From Paenibacillus pasadenensis (lineage in GTDB: Bacteria > Bacillota > Bacilli > Paenibacillales > Paenibacillaceae), in contig NZ_JAMBOT010000005.1 of NCBI RefSeq assembly GCF_023715725.1, forward strand, positions 186,001-250,000: a stretch of 64,000 nt of DNA. Direction: 5' to 3'. The notes below the pieces were generated by a model. That model was not told the origin of the DNA. It did no database searches and saw only the letters and a program-made list of their open reading frames with translations. Below are positions 22,797 through 31,865 of this stretch, in pieces. The translations under genes and the position numbers were made by a program. Numbering within the stretch: the first letter of the stretch is position 1; the number at the start of each line of letters is the position of its first letter.

Positions 22797-23558
22797 CTAA
22801 ATCCGGCACACTTCCTTCGGACAAGCCGGGCACTGCGGACAGCCGCAGATGCGGCGCAGCGCAGCTTGATCCACAATCGTAATGAGGCCATTACGGACGG
22901 TAATGATTCCATCATCCTTCATCGAGGCGAGCATTCGATTGACGCTTTCCCGGGTCGTGCCAATGAATTCGGCCAGCTCGGCGTTGGTGAGCCGCAGGCC
23001 AATTTCCATGCCGTCCTTGCGTAAAACTCCGTAGCTGTTGGCAAGGCGAATCAGCGTGCTGGCGAGCGCGCCGGGTTTGCCGTACAGCAGCAGGTCGCGG
23101 AACTTGGATTCCGCAATTCTTTGCTGCAGCGCCATGCCGTTCATCCAGCGCATCGCAAGCTCGCCGCTCGCCATGAGCAGCTTCTCCAGATCCATCCAAG
23201 GAAGAACGCCAATTGTTGCCTCCTCGGCAACCTCAGCGCTGAAGCCGTAAACGGAATGGCGTCCCGCCTCCGGGCCGCCGATCAGGTCGCCGGACTGCAA
23301 AATCGAAAGAATGAATTCCTTGCCGTCCTCCGTTGATTTGCGCAGCTTGACCTTGCCCGACAGGACGAAGATCAGCTTATCGGCCGCTTCGCCTTCCCAG
23401 AACAGGAAATGGCCTGCTTCCGCGCGGCGCTCCGACATTAGCCCCTGAATGCTTTTCCACTGCTCCTCGGTAAAAAAAGCGGAAAATCCCGTTTGTTCCG
23501 TTTCCAAGCTCGATTTGTCGTGATAAGCCGAACGCTCCATCGGTTGTTTCATTGCCAT
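22797..23558 (-). CDS. fnr: Crp/Fnr-family anaerobic regulator with C-terminal Cys cluster
   Basis: This 253-residue regulator has an N-terminal cyclic-nucleotide-binding-like beta-barrel (about 35-150), a dimerisation helix and a C-terminal helix-turn-helix with TTRESVNRMLASMKDDG as recognition region. The C-terminus carries five cysteines (238, 240, 243, 246, 251); Cys243-x2-Cys246-x4-Cys251 has the spacing of the [4Fe-4S]-binding tail of Bacillus subtilis Fnr. This points to oxygen sensing by an iron-sulfur cluster and activation of anaerobic genes. GAGGAG precedes the ATG. A TGTGA-N6-TCACG box lies in the divergent region upstream, so it may regulate itself or the next genes. A second, related regulator is encoded at 43342-44064. 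Confidence 0.85.
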   Translation of the reverse strand: MAMKQPMERSAYHDKSSLETEQTGFSAFFTEEQWKSIQGLMSERRAEAGHFLFWEGEAADKLIFVLSGKVKLRKSTEDGKEFILSILQSGDLIGGPEAGRHSVYGFSAEVAEEATIGVLPWMDLEKLLMASGELAMRWMNGMALQQRIAESKFRDLLLYGKPGALASTLIRLANSYGVLRKDGMEIGLRLTNAELAEFIGTTRESVNRMLASMKDDGIITVRNGLITIVDQAALRRICGCPQCPACPKEVCRI

Positions 23559-23666
23559 AACCGCTCACTCCTCGTGTTTCTTAGCTGTTTACAGCATACC
23601 TCCTGCGGGACTGCAGCGTTATCGGGGAACCTCCTGAACCGCTTGGGGGGAATTCCCTTACTTTTG

Positions 23667-23682
23667 TGTGATGAATATCACG
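23667..23682. promoter_or_regulatory. Fnr box between fnr and GAF gene
   Basis: TGTGATGAATATCACG is TGTGA-N6-TCACG, one base off the perfect TGTGA-N6-TCACA palindrome. It is 108 bases from the fnr start and about 120 from the GAF gene start; neither side shows a strong -10 at the class II distance, so the target is ambiguous. Confidence 0.65.
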
Positions 23683-23804
23683 CCGGTGCCTCAATTCGGG
23701 GGATTTACCCTTGCAGGATCAGGGAACTCCCCGACTTACGCCAAGCAACGGAAGATTTACAATCGTACATAACAGAAAGTGCGGCGGAAAAGGAGGGGTA
23801 TGCC

Positions 23805-24281
23805 GTGTTGGAAGAGTGGGAGCGGGAAGGGCAACGAGAGCTGGAGCGGCTGTCCGCCGAGACAGGCTGTGATGTAAGCATGCTGGCTGCGGTTGCGTCC
23901 TCTGACGGAAAAATTTGCTGGAAGCTGGCCGCAGGCGCATTCAGCGGCCGTTACCGGATGATGGCGGAGCGGCCAGGACGCGGATTGGCTGGCTCGGTGC
24001 TGAAGGTGGGACGTCCGATGCTGATTCAAGCAGATGAGCTGGGCGCTGGAAAACAGCTGCATGATTATCCGCTGATCATCGTGGAGGGCATCCGCTCAGC
24101 GTATGCAGTCCCAATTATGACAGCGGCCGGACGAAGCAAAGGTGTGCTGCTTGCCGGTTACCGCCGTCCAAAAACGCTGAGCGCCGAGGATCGTTTGGCG
24201 ATTGAGAGAAGCGCTCTCCGGATCGGATCTGCTCTGGATAAAGCGGGTGAAACAAGCGGGCCGCTGCGCGGTCGGATATAA
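23805..24281 (+). CDS. GAF-domain sensor protein (NreA-like)
   Basis: This 158-residue cytoplasmic protein is essentially one GAF domain (about 20-150). GTG 23805 is chosen because AAGGAGG (23790-23796) lies 8 bases upstream; the open frame extends much further but without a site. Size and gene context (GAF protein, NarL-type response regulator, PAS histidine kinase) resemble staphylococcal NreABC, where NreA is a nitrate receptor that controls the kinase NreB. Here the order is A-C-B. Ligand not determined; nitrate is a reasonable guess given nirBD in the same window. Confidence 0.7.
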   Translation: MLEEWEREGQRELERLSAETGCDVSMLAAVASSDGKICWKLAAGAFSGRYRMMAERPGRGLAGSVLKVGRPMLIQADELGAGKQLHDYPLIIVEGIRSAYAVPIMTAAGRSKGVLLAGYRRPKTLSAEDRLAIERSALRIGSALDKAGETSGPLRGRI

Positions 24282-24316
24282 TAGATAGTAGATGAAGCGA
24301 GCAAGGAGGCAGAGGC

Positions 24317-24970
24317 TTGATACGTGTATTGGTGGTGGATGACCATGCCGTTGTCCGCTCCGGCCTGATGCAGCTGATGGACGGCAGAAACGGGCTGACG
24401 GCGGTTGGCGAGGCGGCGGACGGGGACGAAGCAATCGTTAAAGCGCAGGAGCTGCAGCCGGATGTTGTGCTGATGGATCTCAGCATGCCGCATGGCAAGG
24501 ACGGATTGACGGCGACAGCGGAGCTGCGCAAGCTTTTGCCGGATATGGCGGTGCTTATTTTGACCATGCACGACGATGAAGAATATTTGTTCCGGGCCAT
24601 TCACGCGGGAGCGTCGGGTTATATTCTAAAAAGCTCTCCCTATGAGCAGCTGCTGGAAGCGGTTCGGCATGTTTCTCAAGGGAATGCCTATCTGTACCCG
24701 TCGGCGACTAAGCGGCTGATGAATGATTACCTGGAAAAAGTGCGCAGCGGCAATCAGTCAGGCAGCTTTGAGTCGCTGTCGGACCGGGAAAAGGAGATTC
24801 TCGCCAAGGTGGCGCAGGGCTACTCCAACAAGGAAATTGCCGAGTTATTGTTTATAAGCGTCAAAACGGTGGAAACCCACAAAAGCAATCTGATGGAAAA
24901 GCTGGACCTGAGAACAAGGCCGGATCTGGTGAAATACGCGGCCAAGAAAGGGCTGCTGAACTTTGAGTGA
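24317..24970 (+). CDS. NarL/NreC-family response regulator
   Basis: This 217-residue two-component response regulator has a receiver domain with acidic pair Asp8-Asp9, phospho-acceptor Asp54 (VLMDLSMP) and Lys near 104, then a LuxR-type helix-turn-helix (about 150-215; SDREKEILAKVAQGYSNKEI). TTG 24317 has AAGGAGG 7 bases upstream. It overlaps the downstream kinase gene by 8 bases, so the two are translationally coupled. Probably phosphorylated by that kinase. Confidence 0.9.
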   Translation: MIRVLVVDDHAVVRSGLMQLMDGRNGLTAVGEAADGDEAIVKAQELQPDVVLMDLSMPHGKDGLTATAELRKLLPDMAVLILTMHDDEEYLFRAIHAGASGYILKSSPYEQLLEAVRHVSQGNAYLYPSATKRLMNDYLEKVRSGNQSGSFESLSDREKEILAKVAQGYSNKEIAELLFISVKTVETHKSNLMEKLDLRTRPDLVKYAAKKGLLNFE

Positions 24971-26084
24971 ACAGGATGTTAGGAATAACCCTCTGTCGGG
25001 CGGGCTTGGCGCCAACGTTGAGCTGCTGCTGGACGGGATCGAGCAAGGGATCGGAGATCCGCAATTCAAGGAGCAGCTGCGCCGTTCTCTTAAGCAGCTG
25101 GCCGACGTCAAATTCGCTTTGGACGAGGCGTCGATCGTCGCCATTACGGATGCCGCCGGACGCATCCAGTACGTGAACGACAAGTTTTGTGAAATCTCGG
25201 GATATAACCGGGAAGAGCTGATTGGCCGGACGCATCGGATTGTAAAATCAGGCCACCACCGCCCTGAATTTTTTGAAGAGCTGTGGGGAACGATTACTTC
25301 CGGAAAGGTATGGAAGGGCGAGGTGCGCAACCGGGCCAAAAACGGCCGGCTTTACTGGATGAACACGACCATTGTGCCGTTTATGAACGATAGCGGCAAG
25401 CCATATCAATATTTGGCGATCCGGCATGAGGTAACCGAGCTGAAGGAAACGCAGGAGCAGCTGCAGCAGGCGATGTCCGGCATGATGCAGATCCAGGAGG
25501 AGGAGCGCCGCCGATTTTCGCGGGAGCTGCACGACGGAATCGGGCAAAGCCTGTTCTCCTTCAAAATTTCGCTTGACCGGATGCTCTCCGATGGAGCGGA
25601 TTCGCGTCTGGAAGGTCTGCTTGGCGAGGTGTCACAGCTCATGGAAGAGGTGCGGAGCATGGCTTGGGAGCTGCGACCTTCCGTGTTGGACGATCTCGGC
25701 ATCGTTCCGGCGCTGCGTACGTATATCCAGAATTACGAGCGGCATTACGGCATTCGTGTCCGTTTTAGCTGCAGCCTCAGCCGCCGGCCGGAGCTGTCGG
25801 CAGAGACGGCGCTGTACCGTGTTGTGCAGGAGGCGCTCACGAATTTGGGGAAATACGCCGGAGTGTCGGAAGCGGCCGTATCGCTGGAGGAGCGGGACGG
25901 CGTATTGGAAGCGGTCATCCGCGACAGCGGCGCGGGTTTTGAGCCGAAGCAGCCGCAGCGCGGCGTCGGACTGTTCAGCATGGAGGAGCGAGCGCGCGCC
26001 GCCGGCGGCACACTGGAGGTGCGTTCCGCTCCCGGCGAAGGCACGGTTGTGAGGCTGATGCTTCCGGCGACGCGGATGTTTTAG
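24963..26084 (+). CDS. PAS-domain sensor histidine kinase (HisKA_3, NreB/DegS-like)
   Basis: This 373-residue kinase has no membrane helix. A PAS domain (about 50-165) is followed by HisKA_3 with phospho-acceptor His190 in ELHDGIGQSLFSF and an HATPase domain with N-box VVQEALTNLGKYA and G-box DSGAGF. The PAS reads YVNDKFCEISGY and VRNRAKNGRLYWMNTTIVP, like redox-sensing Aer-type PAS domains. It contains only one cysteine, so the four-Cys [4Fe-4S] site of NreB is absent. The TTG start overlaps the regulator gene. It probably senses a redox or respiratory signal by another cofactor. Confidence 0.85.
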   Translation: MSEQDVRNNPLSGGLGANVELLLDGIEQGIGDPQFKEQLRRSLKQLADVKFALDEASIVAITDAAGRIQYVNDKFCEISGYNREELIGRTHRIVKSGHHRPEFFEELWGTITSGKVWKGEVRNRAKNGRLYWMNTTIVPFMNDSGKPYQYLAIRHEVTELKETQEQLQQAMSGMMQIQEEERRRFSRELHDGIGQSLFSFKISLDRMLSDGADSRLEGLLGEVSQLMEEVRSMAWELRPSVLDDLGIVPALRTYIQNYERHYGIRVRFSCSLSRRPELSAETALYRVVQEALTNLGKYAGVSEAAVSLEERDGVLEAVIRDSGAGFEPKQPQRGVGLFSMEERARAAGGTLEVRSAPGEGTVVRLMLPATRMF

Positions 26085-26110
26085 CCGAATCTGTGGAATG
26101 AACACGAAAA

Positions 26111-26146
26111 TAACCCCTGGCAGTCGTCTGCCGGGGGTTATTGTTT
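26111..26146. terminator. Bidirectional terminator
   Basis: TAACCCCTGGCAG (26111-26123) pairs with CTGCCGGGGGTTA (26128-26140) with one mismatch and a TCGT loop; it lies between the convergent kinase and SGNH hydrolase genes. Confidence 0.75.
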
Positions 26147-26157
26147 AGGATAGCTGC

Positions 26158-27270
26158 TTAGCTTTCGGAAACGATAATTCCTTTAATATCAATTATTTTG
26201 GAGCTTTTAACGGGATCCTCAGACGGCTGGATGACAAGGGTATGTTCGCCTTCGGTCAAGTTGTCGGCAAGTAGCATCTTGTGGTTAACGGGGAACTTGT
26301 TGTATGAACTTAACTCTCTGATGAGTTTGCCGTCAAGGAATACTTTGAATTTTCCGCCTGACTCATTTTTATTCACAGAGAGTCCAACAAGTTTTCCTGT
26401 AAAGGTAATTTTAACCTCTTTTTGTTTTTTGGATTTAAATTCTTCTAAGGTTGTTGCGGCTATAGCCGTTGGTTTATTGTAGTGAACGGATTCAGAATAT
26501 AGAGGATCCTTTTCCGTATTGATTGTAACGGTTTGTTTGCTTGTAATTGTTTTATAAATTTGATTCGCATAATAAGTATATCCTTCGTTGTTTGGGTGTA
26601 CGCCGTCGTTAGTTAGTGAATCGTATGGTTTATTGGAGTTTTTAAAGGCAACTCTCGTATCAATAACTGTCATACCGTAATGTTTGGCAAGCTTAAAGAT
26701 TACATTTGGAAATTTGTCCGTTTTTATGCTGCTTTCAATTAAAGGGAGAATTTCGGCCTGAGGATATTTCTGATTAATATCGCGAATGAGCTTTTCATAT
26801 ACAGCCCCGTACTGCTCCTCCGACATGCTGCCTTGATCATTCTGACCGAACACGATAAACACCAGGTCAATCCGGTCTTCGACGACCCGGGCGTTAAAGT
26901 CATACCAGCCGTTAAAAACTGTAGCTCCCGGAGTTGTGACCCGGTAAGGAAAGGCGATTATTTCATGATTTGTCTGGAGCTTCAAACTTAATTGATTGAA
27001 CCATTTGGAATCAACTGCGGCGCCGTCGCTTTGCCCAATACTATCTCCGATAATTAAATAACGAATGACATCTTTGTCTTTCATTTTATCGTAAACGTTT
27101 TTGGAGTTGTCAAACGTAATTGGCGTATCGTTATGAACGATAGCTTGACTCCGCTGAGTTTGGTTCCTTTCGGCCAGAACAAATCCGCTGCCTAGCAATA
27201 AAACCAGCAAGCAAACAGCGCCGATGCTCAAGTAAAGTCTCTGTTTTCGTTTTTTTCTTCTTCTACTCAC
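26158..27270 (-). CDS. Membrane-anchored SGNH/GDSL hydrolase
   Basis: This 370-residue protein has a basic N-terminus (RRRKKRKQR), one membrane span (about 12-33) and an extracytoplasmic SGNH domain: Ser77 in IGDSIGQS, the oxyanion Asn in FGQND, and the Asp-His pair in NDGVHPN. A beta-sandwich of about 100 residues follows. GTG at 27270 is chosen because AAGGAG lies 8 bases upstream; the TTG-started longer frame (to 27297) has no site. SGNH enzymes of this layout often remove acetyl groups from cell-surface polysaccharide or peptidoglycan; substrate unknown. Base composition is a little A/T-richer than its neighbours. Confidence 0.8.
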   Translation of the reverse strand: MSRRRKKRKQRLYLSIGAVCLLVLLLGSGFVLAERNQTQRSQAIVHNDTPITFDNSKNVYDKMKDKDVIRYLIIGDSIGQSDGAAVDSKWFNQLSLKLQTNHEIIAFPYRVTTPGATVFNGWYDFNARVVEDRIDLVFIVFGQNDQGSMSEEQYGAVYEKLIRDINQKYPQAEILPLIESSIKTDKFPNVIFKLAKHYGMTVIDTRVAFKNSNKPYDSLTNDGVHPNNEGYTYYANQIYKTITSKQTVTINTEKDPLYSESVHYNKPTAIAATTLEEFKSKKQKEVKITFTGKLVGLSVNKNESGGKFKVFLDGKLIRELSSYNKFPVNHKMLLADNLTEGEHTLVIQPSEDPVKSSKIIDIKGIIVSES

Positions 27271-27515
27271 GCATAACACTCCTTCATTCTTTAGCAAGCT
27301 GGTAGAACGGATAGATAAGCTTACTGTTAAAGATACGTTTACTTGGAATTATTATCTAGAACCCAATGGAGTGATTATTTGGTCCCGATTCAATTATTTG
27401 GATGAATAGGGAACTGGGACTCGGGAGATTTTTAGTTCTTTTGAAGCGGCGGCATGCATCATAAGTCACTGCTGCGGAGCGTGAGCAGAGCGTGCCTTAC
27501 GTAAAAGTATTTAAA

Positions 27516-27531
27516 TGTGATATTTTTCACA
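27516..27531. promoter_or_regulatory. Perfect Fnr box before hemerythrin-like gene
   Basis: TGTGATATTTTTCACA is a perfect TGTGA-N6-TCACA palindrome. TACACT (27553-27558) placed as a -10 gives a start near 27565, putting the box centre at about -41.5, the classic class II activator position. The remainder of 27271-27589 holds nothing else recognised. Confidence 0.85.
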
Positions 27532-27589
27532 TACATATTGCCAACCTCCGGTTACACTTAAGCCATGAAACAGAGGAGGCTGGTGTTAA

Positions 27590-28102
27590 ATGACAACCAT
27601 AGTCCCGTTGGAAAAAAGACAGGAGCCGGAGCCGGTACAGGCGGCGGACACGGCAGTTGAGCGGGCGGCCCGCGAACATGAACGGCTGCAATTCGAGCTG
27701 CAGGAGCTGGTCAGGCAAACCTGCTCCGTCCGCCAAGTGCAGGAGCCGTCCCGGCTGCATGGGGAATTCCGCAAGCTGACGAGCCAGGTGCTTCAGCTGC
27801 AAGAGGACTGGCAGGAACATACAAAATGGGTAGAGACGGAATTCCTGCCCTATGCAGCGTGGTATTGGGGCGAGGAGCCGGAGCTTTTTGCGCATATCGA
27901 TCATGAATATGTATTAGCGGATAAAATGCTGGACCGGTTCACGGAGCAGCTCGGCCGTATCAACGGACCGCTCGACCCGGCGGAGGCGCGCAGGCTGACT
28001 TCCTATTTGCTGCAGGCGTACGCGGTTCTGAAAAACCGCATGTTGGAAGAAGAGGAGATCATGCAGCAGCTGCAGGATCAGTCCAACCGGTACGATTTTT
28101 AG
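27590..28102 (+). CDS. Hemerythrin-like (HHE) protein
   Basis: This 170-residue, mostly helical cytoplasmic protein has the spaced His/Glu pattern of HHE cation-binding domains: His near the first long helix (LHGEFRKL), EHTKWVETEFLPY, HIDHEYVLADKML and a C-terminal Glu-rich helix MLEEEEIM. Such proteins bind a di-iron centre and oxygen or nitric oxide. A perfect Fnr box at -41.5 suggests strong induction without oxygen. GAGGAGG lies 10 bases before the ATG. The family is inferred from motif spacing only. Confidence 0.65.
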   Translation: MTTIVPLEKRQEPEPVQAADTAVERAAREHERLQFELQELVRQTCSVRQVQEPSRLHGEFRKLTSQVLQLQEDWQEHTKWVETEFLPYAAWYWGEEPELFAHIDHEYVLADKMLDRFTEQLGRINGPLDPAEARRLTSYLLQAYAVLKNRMLEEEEIMQQLQDQSNRYDF

Positions 28103-28114
28103 TTTGGATAAGTA

Positions 28115-28130
28115 AGTGAATTTATTCACA
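28115..28130. promoter_or_regulatory. Fnr box before doxX-adhE
   Basis: AGTGAATTTATTCACA is one base off TGTGA-N6-TCACA. CATAAT (28183-28188) may be the -10, which would place the box centre near -72, a class I-like position. Confidence 0.6.
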
Positions 28131-28264
28131 ATTAAACTTGGGAAACGTGACAAACCGCACATCCGTTGCATCGCTTCGGCCCCATAATGAAGGAGCAAGG
28201 AAGATTATAAAAGACAAGGGCCGGATGAGAGCAACGAGCCAACATACGAAAGGGGTTGACCGAT

Positions 28265-28816
28265 ATGGTCGCCAAATGGTTCCGGGAAAATAAATGGGCA
28301 GCAGCTGCAATTTTGCTGCTGAGGCTGTATGTCGGATGGGACTGGATGACCCATGGCTGGCAAAAAATGACGGGCGGCTTCGACGCGGGAGGATTCCTGC
28401 AAAACGCCGTCGCCAAACCGGTAGCTGACCGGGCAACGCAGGAGGTGCTGTTCCCGACCTACACCTGGTTCATTGAACACATTGCGCTGCCAAACGTGAA
28501 GCTGATCAACTTCCTCATCCCGGTCGGCGAATTTCTGATCGGCCTTGGACTCATCGTCGGCGGATTGACGCTGACCGCAACCTTCTTCGCTATGATGCTG
28601 AACTTCCTGTTCCTGTTCGCCGGAACGGTGAGCACGAACCCGTGGCTGCTGCTGATCGGCTTCATCATTTTCCTGGCCGGCGCTAATGCCGGAAGGTTCG
28701 GCCTTGACGGCCTGCTGAAGCCCTACGTAAAGCAGTGGTGGAACGCAAGGGGCGAAGGCCGGAACGGGGCAGCCGGAGGCGGCGGATGGCTAGGCAGAAA
28801 TGAAGCCCGCCACTAA
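28265..28816 (+). CDS. DoxX-family membrane protein
   Basis: This 183-residue membrane protein has about four helices and the DoxX signature near the N-terminus (LRLYVGWDWMTHGWQKM) and GEFLIGLGLIVGGLT in the middle. DoxX proteins are linked to thiol/redox homeostasis and, in archaea, to quinone reduction. ATG 28265 has AAAGGGG 8 bases upstream; an in-frame TTG at 28256 touches that site. It is cotranscribed with adhE (start 58 bases later) behind an Fnr box. A GC-rich hairpin at 28832-28854 between the two genes has no T-run on the plus strand and may tune expression. Confidence 0.8.
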   Translation: MVAKWFRENKWAAAAILLLRLYVGWDWMTHGWQKMTGGFDAGGFLQNAVAKPVADRATQEVLFPTYTWFIEHIALPNVKLINFLIPVGEFLIGLGLIVGGLTLTATFFAMMLNFLFLFAGTVSTNPWLLLIGFIIFLAGANAGRFGLDGLLKPYVKQWWNARGEGRNGAAGGGGWLGRNEARH

Positions 28817-28874
28817 TGATGCAAATAAAAAAGGCCCTGCCGCCAAGGCGGGGCCGAACAGGAGGCAGGAGAGC

Positions 28875-31481
28875 ATGGCGATGAAGGAGAAAGCTCAGCA
28901 AACGGCAGTATCCGCGCAGGAAGAAATAGCCCGGCTGGCTGCAAGAGGCCGCAAGGCCCAGGCGGCATACATGGAATTAGACCAGGAGCAGGTTGATGCA
29001 ATCGTGCAGGCGATGGCGCTGGCCGGACTCGACAAACATATGCTGCTCGCCAAGCTGGCGGTAGAGGAAACCGGACGCGGCGTGTACGAGGACAAAATTA
29101 CAAAGAACATTTTCGCCACGGAATATGTGTATCACAGCATTAAAAATGAAAAAACTGTCGGCGTGATCGAGGAGAACACATTTGAAAGCTACCGCAAAGT
29201 AGCGGAGCCGGTCGGCATTATTGCCGGCATTACACCGGTCACTAATCCGACCTCTACGACCATGTTTAAAGCGCTGATCGCCGCTAAAACGCGCAACCCG
29301 ATCATTTTTGCCTTCCACCCATCGGCTCAAAAATCCAGCGTGGAAGCGGCGCGCACGCTGCTGCTGGCCGCCGTCGCCGCAGGAGCGCCGGAGCACTGCA
29401 TCCAGTGGATCGAGCATCCGTCCGTTGAAGCGACCCAGCTGCTGATCAACCATAAGGACATTGCGCTTGTGCTCGCCACCGGCGGCTCCGCGATGGTCAA
29501 ATCGGCGTACAGCACCGGCAAGCCGGCGCTTGGCGTAGGGCCGGGCAACGTGCCGTGTTTCATCGAGCGCACCGCGAACTTGGAGCAGGCAGTAACCGAT
29601 CTGATTCTGTCCAAAACGTTTGACAACGGCATGATTTGCGCCTCGGAGCAGTCGGTCATTCTGGATGAGCCGATCTACAACGAAGCAAAGCGGCTGATGA
29701 TTCAGAAGGGCTGTTATTTCTTGAACGAGGACGAAAAAGCCGCCGTTTCCAAGCTGGTCATCAACACCGACAAATGTGCGGTCAATGCGGTTATCGTCGG
29801 GCAGTCCGCCGTTCGCATTGCCGAAATGGCCGGAATTACCGTGCCTGCCGATACGAAGGTGCTCGTCGCCGAGCTGGACGGAGTCGGCGCAAAATATCCG
29901 CTATCGGCGGAAAAGCTCAGCCCTGTGCTCGCTTGTTACAAGGTTAAATCGGCGCAGGACGGCATTGAGCGCGCCGCTCAGGTTGTCGCTTTTGGCGGCA
30001 TGGGGCACTCGTCGGTTATTCATTCGCAGGACCAGAGCGTTATTGCGGCATTCTCGACAAGACTGCAAACGGGCCGCATCATCGTCAACTCCCCTTCGAC
30101 GCATGGCGCGATCGGCGACATTTACAATACGAACCTGCCTTCCCTGACGCTCGGCTGCGGCTCGTACGGCAGCAACTCCACGACGAACAACGTGTCGGCG
30201 GTGAATCTGATTAATATCAAACGGGTGGCGACTCGTACGAACAATATGCAGTGGTTCAAAATTCCGCCGAAAATCTATTTCGAACGCGGAGCGACGCAGT
30301 ACCTGGAGAAGATGCCGGATATAAGCCGCGTGGCGATTATTACAGACGAAGCGATGGTGAAGCTTGGTTACGTCGAAAAGGTCGAGTACTACCTGCGCAA
30401 GCGCCGGCTTCCGGTTGCCATCGAGATCTTTTCCGATGTGGAGCCCGATCCTTCGGTGGACACGGTGGAGCGCGGCACCCGTATGCTGGCGGCGTTTAAG
30501 CCGGACTGCATCATCGCGCTCGGCGGCGGCTCCCCGATGGATGCGGCGAAGGCGATGTGGCTCTTTTACGAGTACCCGGACACCAGCTTTGACTCGCTGA
30601 AAATGAAGTTCATGGACATCCGCAAGCGCATTTACAAATACCCGCGCCTTGGCCAGAAAGCCCAGTTTGTTGCGATTCCGACTACGTCGGGCACCGGCTC
30701 GGAGGTTACCTCGTTTGCGGTCATCACGGACAAAAACAAAGGCAATACGAAATATCCGCTCGCCGATTACGAGCTGACGCCGGATGTCGCCATCGTCGAC
30801 CCGGATTACGTTTACACGCTGCCCAAAACGGCGGTTGCCGACACAGGGATGGACGTTCTGACGCATGCAATCGAAGCCTATGTGTCGGTCATGGCGAATG
30901 ACTATACCGACGGTTTGGCGCTCAAGGCAATTCAGCTCGTGTTCGAACATTTGGAGGCCTCTTATCATGGAGCCGACCCGCGCGCCCGGGAGAAAATGCA
31001 CAACGCCTCGACGATTGCGGGCATGGCGTTTGCCAACGCGTTCCTCGGCATTAACCACAGCCTGGCGCATAAATGGGGCGGTCAATATCATACGGCGCAC
31101 GGTCGGACCAACGCGATTTTAATGCCGCATGTCATCCGGTACAACGCTTCGGCTCCGACCAAGTTTGCCGCGTTTCCGAAATACGACCATTTTGTCGCTG
31201 ACAAACGTTACGCGGACATCGCCCGGCTGCTCGGGCTGCCGGCCCGCACGACAGAGGAGGGCGTGAACAGCCTGATCGAAGCGGTGCGCGGATTGAACCG
31301 CTCGCTCGGCATACCGGAGTCGTTCCAGGCGCTTGGATTCGACGAAAAGGATTTTGAAGCCCGCGTCGACGGTCTTGCCGACCGCGCTTTTGAGGACCAA
31401 TGCACAACCGCGAACCCGCGTATGCCGCTCGTGACGGAGCTGGCGGATGTTTACCGGAACGCTTTTTACGGTCGGTTTTAG
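28875..31481 (+). CDS. adhE: Bifunctional acetaldehyde-CoA/alcohol dehydrogenase
   Basis: This 868-residue fermentative enzyme turns acetyl-CoA into ethanol via acetaldehyde, oxidising two NADH. The N-terminal aldehyde dehydrogenase half carries Cys255 (GMICASEQ); the C-terminal half is an iron-dependent alcohol dehydrogenase with GTGSEVTSF, HAIEAYVS and the metal-ligand region GINHSLAHKWGG...HGRTNA. ATG 28875 has AGGAGG 9 bases upstream and gives the usual length; the frame also runs up to 28800 without a site. Its Fnr box, the adjacent pfl genes and length all fit the standard mixed-acid fermentation enzyme. Confidence 0.95.
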   Translation: MAMKEKAQQTAVSAQEEIARLAARGRKAQAAYMELDQEQVDAIVQAMALAGLDKHMLLAKLAVEETGRGVYEDKITKNIFATEYVYHSIKNEKTVGVIEENTFESYRKVAEPVGIIAGITPVTNPTSTTMFKALIAAKTRNPIIFAFHPSAQKSSVEAARTLLLAAVAAGAPEHCIQWIEHPSVEATQLLINHKDIALVLATGGSAMVKSAYSTGKPALGVGPGNVPCFIERTANLEQAVTDLILSKTFDNGMICASEQSVILDEPIYNEAKRLMIQKGCYFLNEDEKAAVSKLVINTDKCAVNAVIVGQSAVRIAEMAGITVPADTKVLVAELDGVGAKYPLSAEKLSPVLACYKVKSAQDGIERAAQVVAFGGMGHSSVIHSQDQSVIAAFSTRLQTGRIIVNSPSTHGAIGDIYNTNLPSLTLGCGSYGSNSTTNNVSAVNLINIKRVATRTNNMQWFKIPPKIYFERGATQYLEKMPDISRVAIITDEAMVKLGYVEKVEYYLRKRRLPVAIEIFSDVEPDPSVDTVERGTRMLAAFKPDCIIALGGGSPMDAAKAMWLFYEYPDTSFDSLKMKFMDIRKRIYKYPRLGQKAQFVAIPTTSGTGSEVTSFAVITDKNKGNTKYPLADYELTPDVAIVDPDYVYTLPKTAVADTGMDVLTHAIEAYVSVMANDYTDGLALKAIQLVFEHLEASYHGADPRAREKMHNASTIAGMAFANAFLGINHSLAHKWGGQYHTAHGRTNAILMPHVIRYNASAPTKFAAFPKYDHFVADKRYADIARLLGLPARTTEEGVNSLIEAVRGLNRSLGIPESFQALGFDEKDFEARVDGLADRAFEDQCTTANPRMPLVTELADVYRNAFYGRF

Positions 31482-31496
31482 TAAGGGGGCTGTTTA

Positions 31497-31785
31497 GGGC
31501 GTCAGACGCCCTTACGGAGCGGGTTTGCGGGTAAACGGGCCGTGGTAAGGTCGTTAAACGCCCTTACGGAGCGGGTTTGCGGGTAAACGGGCGGTGGTAA
31601 GGTCGTCAAACGCCCTTACGGAGTGAGTTTGCGGGTAAACGGGCCGTGTTAAGGTCGTCAAACGCCCTTACGGAGCGGGTTTGCGGGTAAACGGGCGGTG
31701 TTAAGGGCGTCAAACGCCCTTACGGAGTGAGTTTGCGGGCAAAGTGGCTGGAATAGGGGCGTCAATCGCCCTTACGGAGCGAAGC
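31497..31785. repeat. Tandem array of six 52-bp palindromic repeats
   Basis: CCCTTACGGAG recurs at 31509, 31561, 31613, 31665, 31717 and 31769, exactly 52 bases apart. Each unit contains GGCGTCAAACGCCCTTAC or a close variant that folds on the preceding TAAGG, and a spacer GCGGGTTTGCGGGTAAACGG. The array fills the space between adhE and pflB. A related array is at 60570-60850. Confidence 0.9.
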
Positions 31786-31865
31786 GAGAGGGCTCGCCGC
31801 TTTAAGGCGGCCCACTCCTTTCGCCCTACGTGTCTAAATCAAGAAGAAGGAGGAGGTTCATCAAC

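Noticed and set aside
28832-28854. Terminator between doxX and adhE
   Set aside because: The hairpin has A residues before it and no T-run after it on the plus strand, so it would terminate only minus-strand transcription, where no gene lies.
29901-31100. Long minus-strand open frame inside adhE (about 400 codons)
   Set aside because: Arg/His-rich shadow translation of a highly conserved gene; no start signal or family resemblance.
31497-31785. CRISPR array
   Set aside because: The 52-bp units have no unique spacers; the parts between hairpins are themselves repeated, and no cas genes are present.
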